Assembly: GCA_034678485.1 (NCBI GenBank)
Contig: JAXDBU010000125.1
Coordinates: forward strand, 7,080 to 71,079
Length of the DNA: 64,000 nucleotides
Origin: PLanc-01 sp034678485
GTDB taxonomy: Bacteria > Planctomycetota > Phycisphaerae > Sedimentisphaerales > Anaerobacaceae
Direction of reading: 5' to 3'
Positions 10,406 through 18,221 of the stretch are shown here, in pieces; position 1 is the stretch's first letter; every line of letters begins with the position of its first letter. A model generated the notes under the pieces. That model saw nothing but the letters and a program-made list of their open reading frames with translations, did no database searches and was not told where the DNA came from. The position numbers and the translations under genes were made by a program.

Positions 10406-10435
10406 ATAATACATCGCCGGACTCCATCGAGTCAA
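10406..10435 (-). promoter_or_regulatory. Promoter of aroA-aroC
   Basis: On the minus strand TTGACT (10430-10435) is separated by 18 bases from TATTAT (10406-10411). It lies about 40 bases ahead of the aroA start codon. Confidence 0.6.
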
Positions 10436-10462
10436 GACTGCCGTTGTCCGTGCCCAGACTGA

Positions 10463-10657
10463 GGGTGCATGACCGCTATTGCGCTCTCCCATGGGGCGAC
10501 GAGGCATGGGCCGGGCATTGTCATTCCTGCGCAAGCAGGAATCCAGAAACCGTGGTATGCGACGTGTCCCAGGAAGTGGATTCCCGCTTGCGCGGGAATG
10601 ACAATCCGGGGTCTCTGTGAACCCCTATTACATGCGCGCAGGAACGGTCATGCACCC
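10463..10657. repeat. MITE-like repeat, copy 1, with 13-bp inverted ends
   Basis: GGGTGCATGACCG at 10463-10475 is repeated as a perfect inverted copy at 10645-10657. Inside lie two palindromic units of the TCATTCC...GGAATCC type (10519-10546 and 10577-10603). The right half matches the element at 50140-50280 read in the opposite direction. No open frame suggests a protein. It fills most of the non-coding gap between aroA and the next gene. Confidence 0.8.
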
Positions 10658-10714
10658 CCAGACTGATTGACCTAAGGAACCCGACGCGTCTTTACTGCCC
10701 GCCGTCTTCATCTT

Positions 10715-10744
10715 TTGACAGGAGGAGCATCCGCATGGTAGAAT
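10715..10744 (+). promoter_or_regulatory. Promoter of the Tat oxidoreductase-like pair
   Basis: A consensus TTGACA (10715-10720), an 18-base spacer and TAGAAT (10739-10744) preceded by TGG as an extended -10. It is about 60 bases upstream of the start at 10803. Confidence 0.75.
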
Positions 10745-10802
10745 AGCCGAGTTACCGGGCTTGCTCCGGGATGTATTGAGGCAATCTGGGCAAGGACGAC
10801 AC

Positions 10803-11780
10803 ATGTCGGATAACCTGGGTCGGCGTGGTTTTCTGAAGGGTTCCCTGGTAGGGTCGGCAGCGGCCTTGGCGGGCCTCAGTTTTGAGGAACGCGCCCTCCT
10901 CGGAGCGGCGAAAGACGGCGGCAAGGTCGTCCGCGAGACGGGCGTACAGGGTCTTCCGGCCGGCAAGATCGGCGGGGTGACTATCAGCCGGCTGATTTGC
11001 GGCGGGAACCTGATCGGCGGATGGGCCCACAGCCGGGATCTGCTCTATGTCTCCTCGTTGTTGAAACAGTACTTCACGGACGACAAGATCTGTGAAACGC
11101 TCGAAATCTGCGAAGAGAATGGCGTCAATACCATCAACGCGGGCACGGTCTCGCTCAGCGTGCTCCGCAAGTACTGGGATGAGCGGGGGGGCAAGATCCA
11201 GTGGCTCGCCCAGTGCATTCCCAGTGAGGACGACCTGGAGACCGATGTCAGGAAGGCTATCGACGCCGGGGCGGCCGGGGCGTACCTCATCGGCAACGTG
11301 GGGGACGCTTGGTCACGGGCGGGGAAGGTCGATCTGATCGGCAAGTTCCTGGACCTCGTCCACCAGAACGGCGTGATTACAGGCGTCGGCGGGCACAATC
11401 TCGACACAATCGTGGCCTGTGAACAGGCCAGACTGCCGGCGGACTTCTACATGAAGACCCACCACGGGACGAACTACTGGTCCACGCGCCGGCCCGACCA
11501 GCACAAGGATCCGATCGACAACTACGCCGTCGATAACTACTGGGATATCGATCCCGACAAGACGGCCGAATTCATGCGGACGGTGGAGAAACCCTGGATT
11601 GCCTACAAAGTCCTGGCAGCCGGGGCGATCCATCCGACAGATGGCTTCCGGCATGCCTTCGCGAATGGAGCGGACTTCGCCTGTGTGGGAGTGTTCGATT
11701 TCCAGATCCGTGAAGACGTGGTCATCGCCAAGAGCATTCTGACTGGCAACGTACAGAGGCAACGGCCCTGGCGGGCGTAG
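10803..11780 (+). CDS. Tat-exported aldo/keto reductase-like TIM-barrel protein
   Basis: The protein opens with the twin-arginine signal RRGFLKG and a short hydrophobic stretch, so a folded protein is probably exported by the Tat system encoded at 20.7 kb. The body begins with ISRLICGGNLIGGW, which resembles the N-terminal strand of aldo/keto reductases, and contains repeated strand-helix blocks ending in AGAxHP and GADFACVGVFDF. I do not see a clear catalytic tetrad, so enzyme activity is uncertain. I chose ATG 10803 over an earlier in-frame codon because AAGGA precedes it and the Tat signal then starts at residue 7. It has a close paralog immediately downstream. Confidence 0.75.
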   Translation: MSDNLGRRGFLKGSLVGSAAALAGLSFEERALLGAAKDGGKVVRETGVQGLPAGKIGGVTISRLICGGNLIGGWAHSRDLLYVSSLLKQYFTDDKICETLEICEENGVNTINAGTVSLSVLRKYWDERGGKIQWLAQCIPSEDDLETDVRKAIDAGAAGAYLIGNVGDAWSRAGKVDLIGKFLDLVHQNGVITGVGGHNLDTIVACEQARLPADFYMKTHHGTNYWSTRRPDQHKDPIDNYAVDNYWDIDPDKTAEFMRTVEKPWIAYKVLAAGAIHPTDGFRHAFANGADFACVGVFDFQIREDVVIAKSILTGNVQRQRPWRA

Positions 11781-11833
11781 GCGCCCAACCAGGGATGCGA
11801 TGTCACGCAAGCTTATGAGTGGGGTATGGGACT

Positions 11834-12847
11834 ATGGCCGAGAATCGAGTGGATCGACGCGAGTTCATCAAGAAATCTGTAGCGACCTCCGCGGGCGTGG
11901 TTCTGGGTCTTCACAGCTTCGAGGAGAAGAACCTGCTGGCCCAGATGGCCCAGGGCGGCGGGCAACCGGGCGACGCGGCGGAACCGAGCGGGAATTCCAA
12001 GATGCCCTGTGGTCAGATCAAGAACCTCAAGATCAGCCGGGTCTTTTGCGGCGGGAACCTGATCGGCGGCTGGGCCCACAGCCGGGACCTGATCTACGTC
12101 TCCTCGCTGGTCAAAGCCTATCACACCGACGAGAAGATCTTCGAGACGTTCGAACTGGCCGAGGAGCTGGGGGTCAACACGGTCCTGACGAACCCTGTGT
12201 CGGACCGGGTCCTCAATCGCTACTGGAACGAGCGGGGCGGCAAGATTCAGTGGATCAGCGATTGTGCTTCGGGCCCGCTGAAGGATGGCATCAAACGGTC
12301 GGTCGACAACGGGGCACACGGCGTCTACGTGCAGGGCGGGCTTGCCGACCAGGCGGTTCGGGACGGAAAGGTGGCCGCGATCGGCGAGGCACTTGACTAT
12401 ATCCGTGAGTTCAATGTGATCGGCGGGCTCGGGGCCCACGATCTGGAGACGGTCAAGGCGTGTGTCAACGCGGGATTCAAGCCCGACTTCTGGGTCAAGA
12501 CGATTCATCCGGATAACTACTGGTCGGCGACGCCGCCGGAGAACCGCAAGGTTTTCGACGCGGTCGGGCCTTCGACGAACGAAGCCGGCGGCCCCCACGA
12601 CAATATGTGGTGCCGCAATCCAAAGGAAACCATCGCATATATGAACGGACTCAAAGTACCCTGGATCGCGTTCAAGGTCCTGGCGGCCGGGGCGGTCCAC
12701 CCGAGGGCGGGGTTCCAGTTCGCCTTCGAGGGCGGCGCGGACTTCCTTTGCGTGGGCATGTTCGACTTCCAGGTTCGCGAGAATGTGATCATCGCGCAGC
12801 AGATCCTCTCGGGCGAGGTCAAGCGGATGCGTCCGTGGTGTGCATAG
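11834..12847 (+). CDS. Tat-exported aldo/keto reductase-like protein, tandem paralog
   Basis: A second copy of the preceding gene type, 53 bp downstream and same strand. It has the twin-arginine signal RREFIKK and shares long blocks with its neighbour, such as CGGNLIGGWAHSRDL, YWxERGGKIQW, AFKVLAAGAxHP and GADFLCVGMFDF. It differs by a Gly/Gln/Pro linker after the signal and an insertion near residue 240. Both probably arose by tandem duplication and are transcribed together from the promoter at 10715-10744. The substrate is unknown; paired paralogs may form a heteromer or act on related extracellular substrates. Confidence 0.75.
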   Translation: MAENRVDRREFIKKSVATSAGVVLGLHSFEEKNLLAQMAQGGGQPGDAAEPSGNSKMPCGQIKNLKISRVFCGGNLIGGWAHSRDLIYVSSLVKAYHTDEKIFETFELAEELGVNTVLTNPVSDRVLNRYWNERGGKIQWISDCASGPLKDGIKRSVDNGAHGVYVQGGLADQAVRDGKVAAIGEALDYIREFNVIGGLGAHDLETVKACVNAGFKPDFWVKTIHPDNYWSATPPENRKVFDAVGPSTNEAGGPHDNMWCRNPKETIAYMNGLKVPWIAFKVLAAGAVHPRAGFQFAFEGGADFLCVGMFDFQVRENVIIAQQILSGEVKRMRPWCA

Positions 12848-13008
12848 CACCGAGCCGCGGGCCGGGTCGCGAGTCTTCGCAGGTCTGTCCGAGCTTGAGA
12901 GACTCCTTCGGATTACAGGTGACATGCGTGCGACTGGAATCCGGCCGGGCGGAGACGTTCTACTCGTTTGCATGCCCATGCTGCTCATGCAGAATGGGCT
13001 GTGACACG

Positions 13009-13054
13009 ACGTCAAACGCTTTTCTGTTGACCGTGTCGCGTTTGACGTTATGAT
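13009..13054 (+). promoter_or_regulatory. Promoter overlapped by an 11-bp inverted repeat (probable operator)
   Basis: TTGACC (13027-13032), a 16-base spacer and TATGAT (13049-13054) form a good promoter. The perfect inverted repeat ACGTCAAACGC (13009-13019) and GCGTTTGACGT (13038-13048) brackets the -35 element and abuts the -10, as expected for a repressor or activator site. The rest of the 322-bp gap 12848-13169 shows nothing else I can name. Confidence 0.65.
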
Positions 13055-13169
13055 AGAGTAGTGTGTGGCTTGGGTCGGAAGGAGTAACAAGGGCAGTGGC
13101 GGTACAACCATTTTTCCGTTCCACACCTTCCGCGCTGTGTCTATGCATTTCTTTGGAGGAGATTCTATC

Positions 13170-16049
13170 ATGAGAAGGATGTGTGTCTTGGCGGCAGCTC
13201 TTGCGCTGGGCGGCTTCTGCTCGTTCGTGTCGGCGCAGGATTTCAGTGAGAGCTTCGATTCTTACACCTCGGGAACAGCCCTGCACGGCGTCGGAGGATG
13301 GAAGGGCTGGAGCAATTCATCGGGCGCCGGCGCCCCGGTTTCCAGCGCATACGCCCACAGCGGCAAGAATTCGGTCGAGGTCGTTTCGAGCGCCGACCTG
13401 GTCCACGAATTCACGGCCAACGGCGGTCTCTGGGAATTCTCGGCCATGCAGTACGTTCCCAGTGGAACCAGCGGCGAACCCTACTTCATTCTGCTGAACC
13501 AGTACGACGATGCCGCGACCGCCAACGACTGGTCCGTCCAGTTGCACTACGTGCTCGGCAGCGGAACCATCACCAGCGAAGCCGAGGGCAGCGGCGAAGT
13601 AGCCAACCTTGTGTTCGATCAGTGGGTTCAGCTCAGGTTTGTCATCGATTTGGACAACAACACCTGCGAGTGGTACTACCATGGCGATCTGATCGAGACC
13701 CATGCGTGGGACAGCGACGGTCATACGACGCTCCGGGCCGTCGACCTGTATAGCAACAGCGCCTCATCGGTCTATTACGACGACATCCAGTTGATCTACA
13801 TCTCATACCGGGCATCCGATCCGAGCCCGGCTGACCGTGAGACCGATGTCCTCCGCGGTGTGCAGCTCTCCTGGAACACCCTCGACACCAGCGCGACACA
13901 CAATGTCTACTTCAGCGCATCGTATGACGAGGTGGCGACGGCCAGCGCCGCGGCGCTCGTCAGTGAGGGGCAGCGCGACACGACCTTCGGTCCCGGCCAG
14001 TTGGAGTACGGCAAAACCTACTACTGGCGCGTCGACGTGGTCGATGGGACCTTGAGCGGCGATCTCGTCCCAGGCCAGGTCTGGTCGTTTGCTGCGGAGC
14101 CGTTCGCCTACGTAATGGAGGCGGGTCGCATCAAGGTCACCGCGTCCAGTGCAGAGGCGGACAAGGGACCGGAAAACACGATCAACGGCTCCGGACTTGA
14201 TGAGGACCAGCATTCCACCGAGCTGACCGAGATGTGGTTGACCGCAATGGGCGGCCTGCCGGCTTGGATTCATTATGAGTTTGACCGCCCGTACAAGCTG
14301 TACGAGTTGTGGGTGTGGAACTCCAACTACAGTCTCGAGTACATTCTCGGGTACGGCGCCAAAGATGTCACGATCCAATACTCCACTGACGGTGAGACCT
14401 GGACGCAGTTGCCGGGAGCATCGCAATTTGACCGGGCCGCCGGGACCGGCCCCTGCGCGGTGAACACCGTCGTGAGCTTCGATGGGATTGTCGCAAGGTA
14501 CGTCAAACTGACCATCAACACGAACTGGGGTGGCTTCATGCTTCAGGCGAGTCTGAGCGAAGTCCGCTTCCTCTACATCCCAGTGCAGGCGAGACTGCCC
14601 GAGCCGGAGGATGGTGAGACGGATGTCAGCGTGTATACGACCCTCCAGTGGCAGGCCGGACGCGAGGCTCACTCGCATCAGGTGTACCTCGGGACCGATG
14701 CCAACGATATGGCGATGGTTGATACCGTCGATGAGAGCACCTGTGCAGCAGACTTGGACCTCGGCGCGACCTACTACTGGAAAGTGATCGAAGTGAATGA
14801 CGCCCAGACACCGAGTACATGGGAAGGCGATGTCTGGACCTTCTCGACCGAGGATTCCCTCCTCATTGATGGTTTCGAAACCTACAATGACGACCAGAAT
14901 GCCGGCACCGCCATCTTCCAGACCTGGATCGATGGGTATGGGGTGGCCGAGAACGGCTCGCTCGTCGGTTACGACAACGGCCCGTTTGCTGAGGAGACGC
15001 TTGTCCTCGCGGGCAGTCAATCCATGCCCTTCCGCTACGACAACACCGGCATCACCTATTCCGAGTGCGAGTTGACGTTCGATGAGGCCCGGGACTGGAC
15101 GGAGCATGGCGTGCAGACCCTGTCGCTCTACTTCATGGGCGACGCAGCCAACACCGGTTCCGGCCAGCTCTACGTCAAGGTCAACGGCACGAAGGTCCTC
15201 TACGGCGGCTCTTCGGCCGATCTGAACATTGGGGTCTGGCAGCCCTGGACGATTGATCTGGCCTCCGCCACTGGCGTCAATCTGAAGAAGGTCACAACAC
15301 TGGCGGTCGGTGTCCAAGGCAGCGGTGCAACGGGCACCTTGTTCTTCGATGAGATCCGATTGTACCCGACGGCCAGTGCCACCGTTCCCCCGGTCGATCC
15401 GGGCACGACCGGCCTGGTTGCCTATTACCCATTTGACGGAGATGCGACGGATGCGGTCGGAAACCATGACGGGACTCTCACTGGATCGCCGGGATACGCG
15501 ACCGGCATGGTGGGCAAGGCCCTGCACATGACCTCAGATGCACAGTATGCGTCGGTGGTTTATGCTCCGGATCTGGCAATGAACACCTTCACCGTCGCGG
15601 CCTGGTTCAATGTCGCCGATCTCGACAGTCTGCGAGCCATTCTGGGGACCCGCATCGGCGCCGACTACACGTTCGATCTGAAGGCGGAATCCACGCGGAT
15701 TCATGGGGACATCGGCGACGGCACGGCCTGGCTGAATACCTCCCTGGATATCTCCGCCGCCAAGGGCGGCGTCATCGGTGCCGGCGAGTGGCACCACATC
15801 GCGTACGTGATCGACAATGCGACCCAGAAGTGCTACATGTGCCTGGACGGCGCCCTCGGGGCGACCGCAGCCTTCTCCGGAACACCTCTGTTCATGAAGT
15901 CGACACAGACGCTGGGCATCGGGTACTGCTCTTCCGGGGAGTACATGCACGGCCAGATCGACGAGGTGAGGATCTACAACCGTGTGCTGTCGGGTGCGGA
16001 AATCGCCGGTCTGGCCGGACGGACGGGAACGATGTACGTCGCGCCATGA
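13170..16049 (+). CDS. Secreted LamG / discoidin-domain protein
   Basis: The start at ATG 13170 has a strong GGAGGA site and gives a classical signal peptide ending in VSAQ. The mature protein of about 940 residues contains an N-terminal concanavalin-like region, an F5/8 type C (discoidin) module (about 14110-14580), two fibronectin-III-like linkers with the phrase TYYWKV or TYYWRV, another jelly-roll region (about 14860-15370) and a C-terminal LamG domain beginning GLVAYYPFDGDA (about 15400-16000). These modules bind carbohydrates or surface proteins; no catalytic domain is apparent. It is monocistronic, with its own regulated-looking promoter and a terminator. Confidence 0.85.
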   Translation: MRRMCVLAAALALGGFCSFVSAQDFSESFDSYTSGTALHGVGGWKGWSNSSGAGAPVSSAYAHSGKNSVEVVSSADLVHEFTANGGLWEFSAMQYVPSGTSGEPYFILLNQYDDAATANDWSVQLHYVLGSGTITSEAEGSGEVANLVFDQWVQLRFVIDLDNNTCEWYYHGDLIETHAWDSDGHTTLRAVDLYSNSASSVYYDDIQLIYISYRASDPSPADRETDVLRGVQLSWNTLDTSATHNVYFSASYDEVATASAAALVSEGQRDTTFGPGQLEYGKTYYWRVDVVDGTLSGDLVPGQVWSFAAEPFAYVMEAGRIKVTASSAEADKGPENTINGSGLDEDQHSTELTEMWLTAMGGLPAWIHYEFDRPYKLYELWVWNSNYSLEYILGYGAKDVTIQYSTDGETWTQLPGASQFDRAAGTGPCAVNTVVSFDGIVARYVKLTINTNWGGFMLQASLSEVRFLYIPVQARLPEPEDGETDVSVYTTLQWQAGREAHSHQVYLGTDANDMAMVDTVDESTCAADLDLGATYYWKVIEVNDAQTPSTWEGDVWTFSTEDSLLIDGFETYNDDQNAGTAIFQTWIDGYGVAENGSLVGYDNGPFAEETLVLAGSQSMPFRYDNTGITYSECELTFDEARDWTEHGVQTLSLYFMGDAANTGSGQLYVKVNGTKVLYGGSSADLNIGVWQPWTIDLASATGVNLKKVTTLAVGVQGSGATGTLFFDEIRLYPTASATVPPVDPGTTGLVAYYPFDGDATDAVGNHDGTLTGSPGYATGMVGKALHMTSDAQYASVVYAPDLAMNTFTVAAWFNVADLDSLRAILGTRIGADYTFDLKAESTRIHGDIGDGTAWLNTSLDISAAKGGVIGAGEWHHIAYVIDNATQKCYMCLDGALGATAAFSGTPLFMKSTQTLGIGYCSSGEYMHGQIDEVRIYNRVLSGAEIAGLAGRTGTMYVAP

Positions 16050-16135
16050 AAGGAAGTGATTGCAGCACAGGCAGCGGCGCCGACCGGCTCTGCTGTCGTT
16101 ATCTACGACGGTAGATGAATAGTCGATAGGTGAGT

Positions 16136-16185
16136 TCGGGGGATGTCCGGCATCGTCAAGATGGGCCGGCATCCCCCGATTCTTT
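16136..16185 (+). terminator. Terminator after the LamG/discoidin gene
   Basis: A 15-bp GC-rich stem with one bulged base (16136-16151 with 16165-16179) is followed by TTCTTTA. Confidence 0.7.
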
Positions 16186-16220
16186 ACGCGGAAATCGCGT
16201 TCTCGCGGCCCGGATTTCAT

Positions 16221-16249
16221 TTGACGACGAATGCACGGGTTTGTACGAT
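16221..16249 (+). promoter_or_regulatory. Promoter of the DUF362-repressor operon
   Basis: TTGACG (16221-16226), a 17-base spacer and TACGAT (16244-16249), about 70 bases before the TTG start at 16321. Confidence 0.65.
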
Positions 16250-16320
16250 AGGCACGCAACGACTGAGACCGGGTTCCGGGGCGTTGCGGTAGTTCGTCAG
16301 TCATCGACAGGGGAATTCCA

Positions 16321-17403
16321 TTGGGTTCGAATGTCTATTTCGTCCGGGCGTCGGTTCGTGAAGGGGAACGGGCGATTTCCGAGAAGGCCAGGAGCCTCTT
16401 CCAGGCCGGCGGGTTTGCCGACTGCTTCCGCGAGAACGACTTCACCGCCATCAAGGTGCACGTCGGCGAGGACAAGAACACCACGTATATCAAGGCTCCC
16501 TGCCTCAAAGGGCTCGTCGAAGAGCTGGTGTCGCTCAAGACGAAGCCATTCATCACGGATACCAGCACGCTCTACACAGGCCGGCGGCATAACGCCATCG
16601 ACCACACGATCCTGGCGACCCAGCGGGGCTTCAGTGTCGAAGGGCTTGGGATTCCCTTCCTTGCTCCCGACGGGCTGTTCGGGACCACTGAGACCGCCGT
16701 GCGAATCGATGGGGAGCTGGATCGGGAGGTCTTCATCGCAACGGACATCGTTCGTTGTCAATCGATCCTGTCCATAGCGCACTTCACCGGCCACTGCGCC
16801 ACCTGCGTCGGGGCCACGCTCAAGACGCTCGGAATGGGCTGTGCAAGCCGCAAGGGCAAAATGCGCCAGCACGCGGCGCTCAAGCCGCGCGTCAAGAAGG
16901 GCAAGTGCACGCGTTGCGGCGAGTGCCGTCGGCATTGTCCCGCCGATGCGATTTCGCTGGATGAGATCCAGGCGCATATCGACCAGGACCAGTGCATCGG
17001 CTGCGCCGAGTGCGTTGCGGTGTGCCGGTTCGGAGCCGTCGAGTATGACTGGGGGCGGGAGAACGCAATCCTGCAAAAGAGTGTTGCCGAGCACGCCCTC
17101 GGGGCGTTGAAGGGCAAAGAGGGACGGGCGGCTTTCTTCAATTTCCTCTTGTCGATCACCAAAGATTGTGATTGCTTCGATCGACCGCACATGCCTACAA
17201 TGGCCGAGGATGTCGGGATTCTTGCCTCGACGAATCCAGTGGCGGTGGATCAGGCGGCGATCGACATGGTGGAGACCCGGGGCGGAAGGGAATTGCCCCA
17301 GCTCATCGGCAACAGAGAATTGGATTGGCATCATCAAATCGAGCACGCGGTGAAGATCGGCTTGGGTGGGGCCGAGTACGAGTTGGTCGAATTGGGCAAA
17401 TGA
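16321..17403 (+). CDS. DUF362 protein with two 4Fe-4S ferredoxin clusters
   Basis: The N-terminal 180 and C-terminal 100 residues match the DUF362 family (phrases AIKVHVGE, TDTSTLYTGRRHNA, TNPVAVDQAAID). Between them a bacterial ferredoxin insert carries CTRCGECRRHCP and CIGCAECVAVC, two complete cluster motifs. Such proteins are presumed cytoplasmic electron carriers or redox enzymes; the reaction is unknown. The start is TTG at 16321 with AGGGGA eight bases upstream. It is followed after 24 bp by a LexA-like repressor, so both are probably one operon. Confidence 0.85.
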   Translation: MGSNVYFVRASVREGERAISEKARSLFQAGGFADCFRENDFTAIKVHVGEDKNTTYIKAPCLKGLVEELVSLKTKPFITDTSTLYTGRRHNAIDHTILATQRGFSVEGLGIPFLAPDGLFGTTETAVRIDGELDREVFIATDIVRCQSILSIAHFTGHCATCVGATLKTLGMGCASRKGKMRQHAALKPRVKKGKCTRCGECRRHCPADAISLDEIQAHIDQDQCIGCAECVAVCRFGAVEYDWGRENAILQKSVAEHALGALKGKEGRAAFFNFLLSITKDCDCFDRPHMPTMAEDVGILASTNPVAVDQAAIDMVETRGGRELPQLIGNRELDWHHQIEHAVKIGLGGAEYELVELGK

Positions 17404-17427
17404 TGATACTATGAAGGTGCAAACGGT

Positions 17428-18204
17428 ATGTCGCTCGGACAAATCATCAGGAACAAGCGGGAACAGTTGGATCTGACATTGGATGAGGTGAGCAACCGGG
17501 TGGGGTTCTCCAAGCCGTACTTGTCCACGATCGAGACGGGCAAGGTGAAGAACCCGCCGAGTGACGATTTGTTGACCCGGCTGGAGAAGGTGCTGAAGTT
17601 CGAGTCCGGCCTGCTCTTGCACATTGCTCATTTGGAGCGGATGCCGTCCGATATACGAGGCGCCTACGAGTCCCGCGAAGCGGAGAACCAGAAACTCCGC
17701 CAACTCGTGCGCAAGCTCGCAAGCAAGCGAACTCAGAGCAAGGAAATCAAGGACTTGCTGGCGCAGACAGGCGTGGAGGCCGACGAGGGGAAAGCGACCA
17801 TGTCGGCCGGCCGGCTGGTCCCGATCATCAACAAGGTTGCGGCCGGCTATCCAACCGATTTCAACGACCTGGACTACCCGGTGGGTATCGCCGACGACTA
17901 CGTTCGCTGCCCGGACCTGCACGACCCGAACGCGTTCGCCGTTCGCGTGGTGGGCGATTCGATGGAGCCCCGGTTCTATGAAGGTGACATCGTGATCTTC
18001 TCGCCCTCGCTCGACGTTCGCAACGGGGACGACTGCTTCGTCCGCTTTACGATGCCGCACGAGACCACGTTCAAGCGGGTCTTCTTCGAAGGGGACAACA
18101 GGATTCGCCTCCAGCCGCGAAATGAACGATATTCGCCGACGATTGTTGAGGGCAAGCGCATCGACGGCGTCTATCGCGCCGTGATGCGGTACGAGAAGCT
18201 CTGA
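17428..18204 (+). CDS. XRE-family repressor with LexA/S24 autoprotease domain
   Basis: The N-terminal 70 residues form a Cro/CI-type helix-turn-helix (LDEVSNRVGFSKPYLSTIE). The C-terminal half is a peptidase S24 domain with Ser178 in GDSMEP and Lys216 in TTFKRV, spaced as in LexA and CI. A candidate cleavage bond, Ala139-Gly140 in KVAAGYP, matches the AAG site of LexA. These parts predict a repressor that inactivates itself by self-cleavage, classically on a RecA signal. There are no phage genes around it; its partner is the DUF362 ferredoxin gene, so it may control a redox or damage response. Targets are unknown. Confidence 0.88.
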   Translation: MSLGQIIRNKREQLDLTLDEVSNRVGFSKPYLSTIETGKVKNPPSDDLLTRLEKVLKFESGLLLHIAHLERMPSDIRGAYESREAENQKLRQLVRKLASKRTQSKEIKDLLAQTGVEADEGKATMSAGRLVPIINKVAAGYPTDFNDLDYPVGIADDYVRCPDLHDPNAFAVRVVGDSMEPRFYEGDIVIFSPSLDVRNGDDCFVRFTMPHETTFKRVFFEGDNRIRLQPRNERYSPTIVEGKRIDGVYRAVMRYEKL

Positions 18205-18221
18205 TCGATTCGCAGGCGGCC

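Noticed and set aside
17428..18204. CI/LexA-like repressor as sign of a prophage
   Set aside because: No integrase, structural or lysis genes and no attachment-site repeats nearby.
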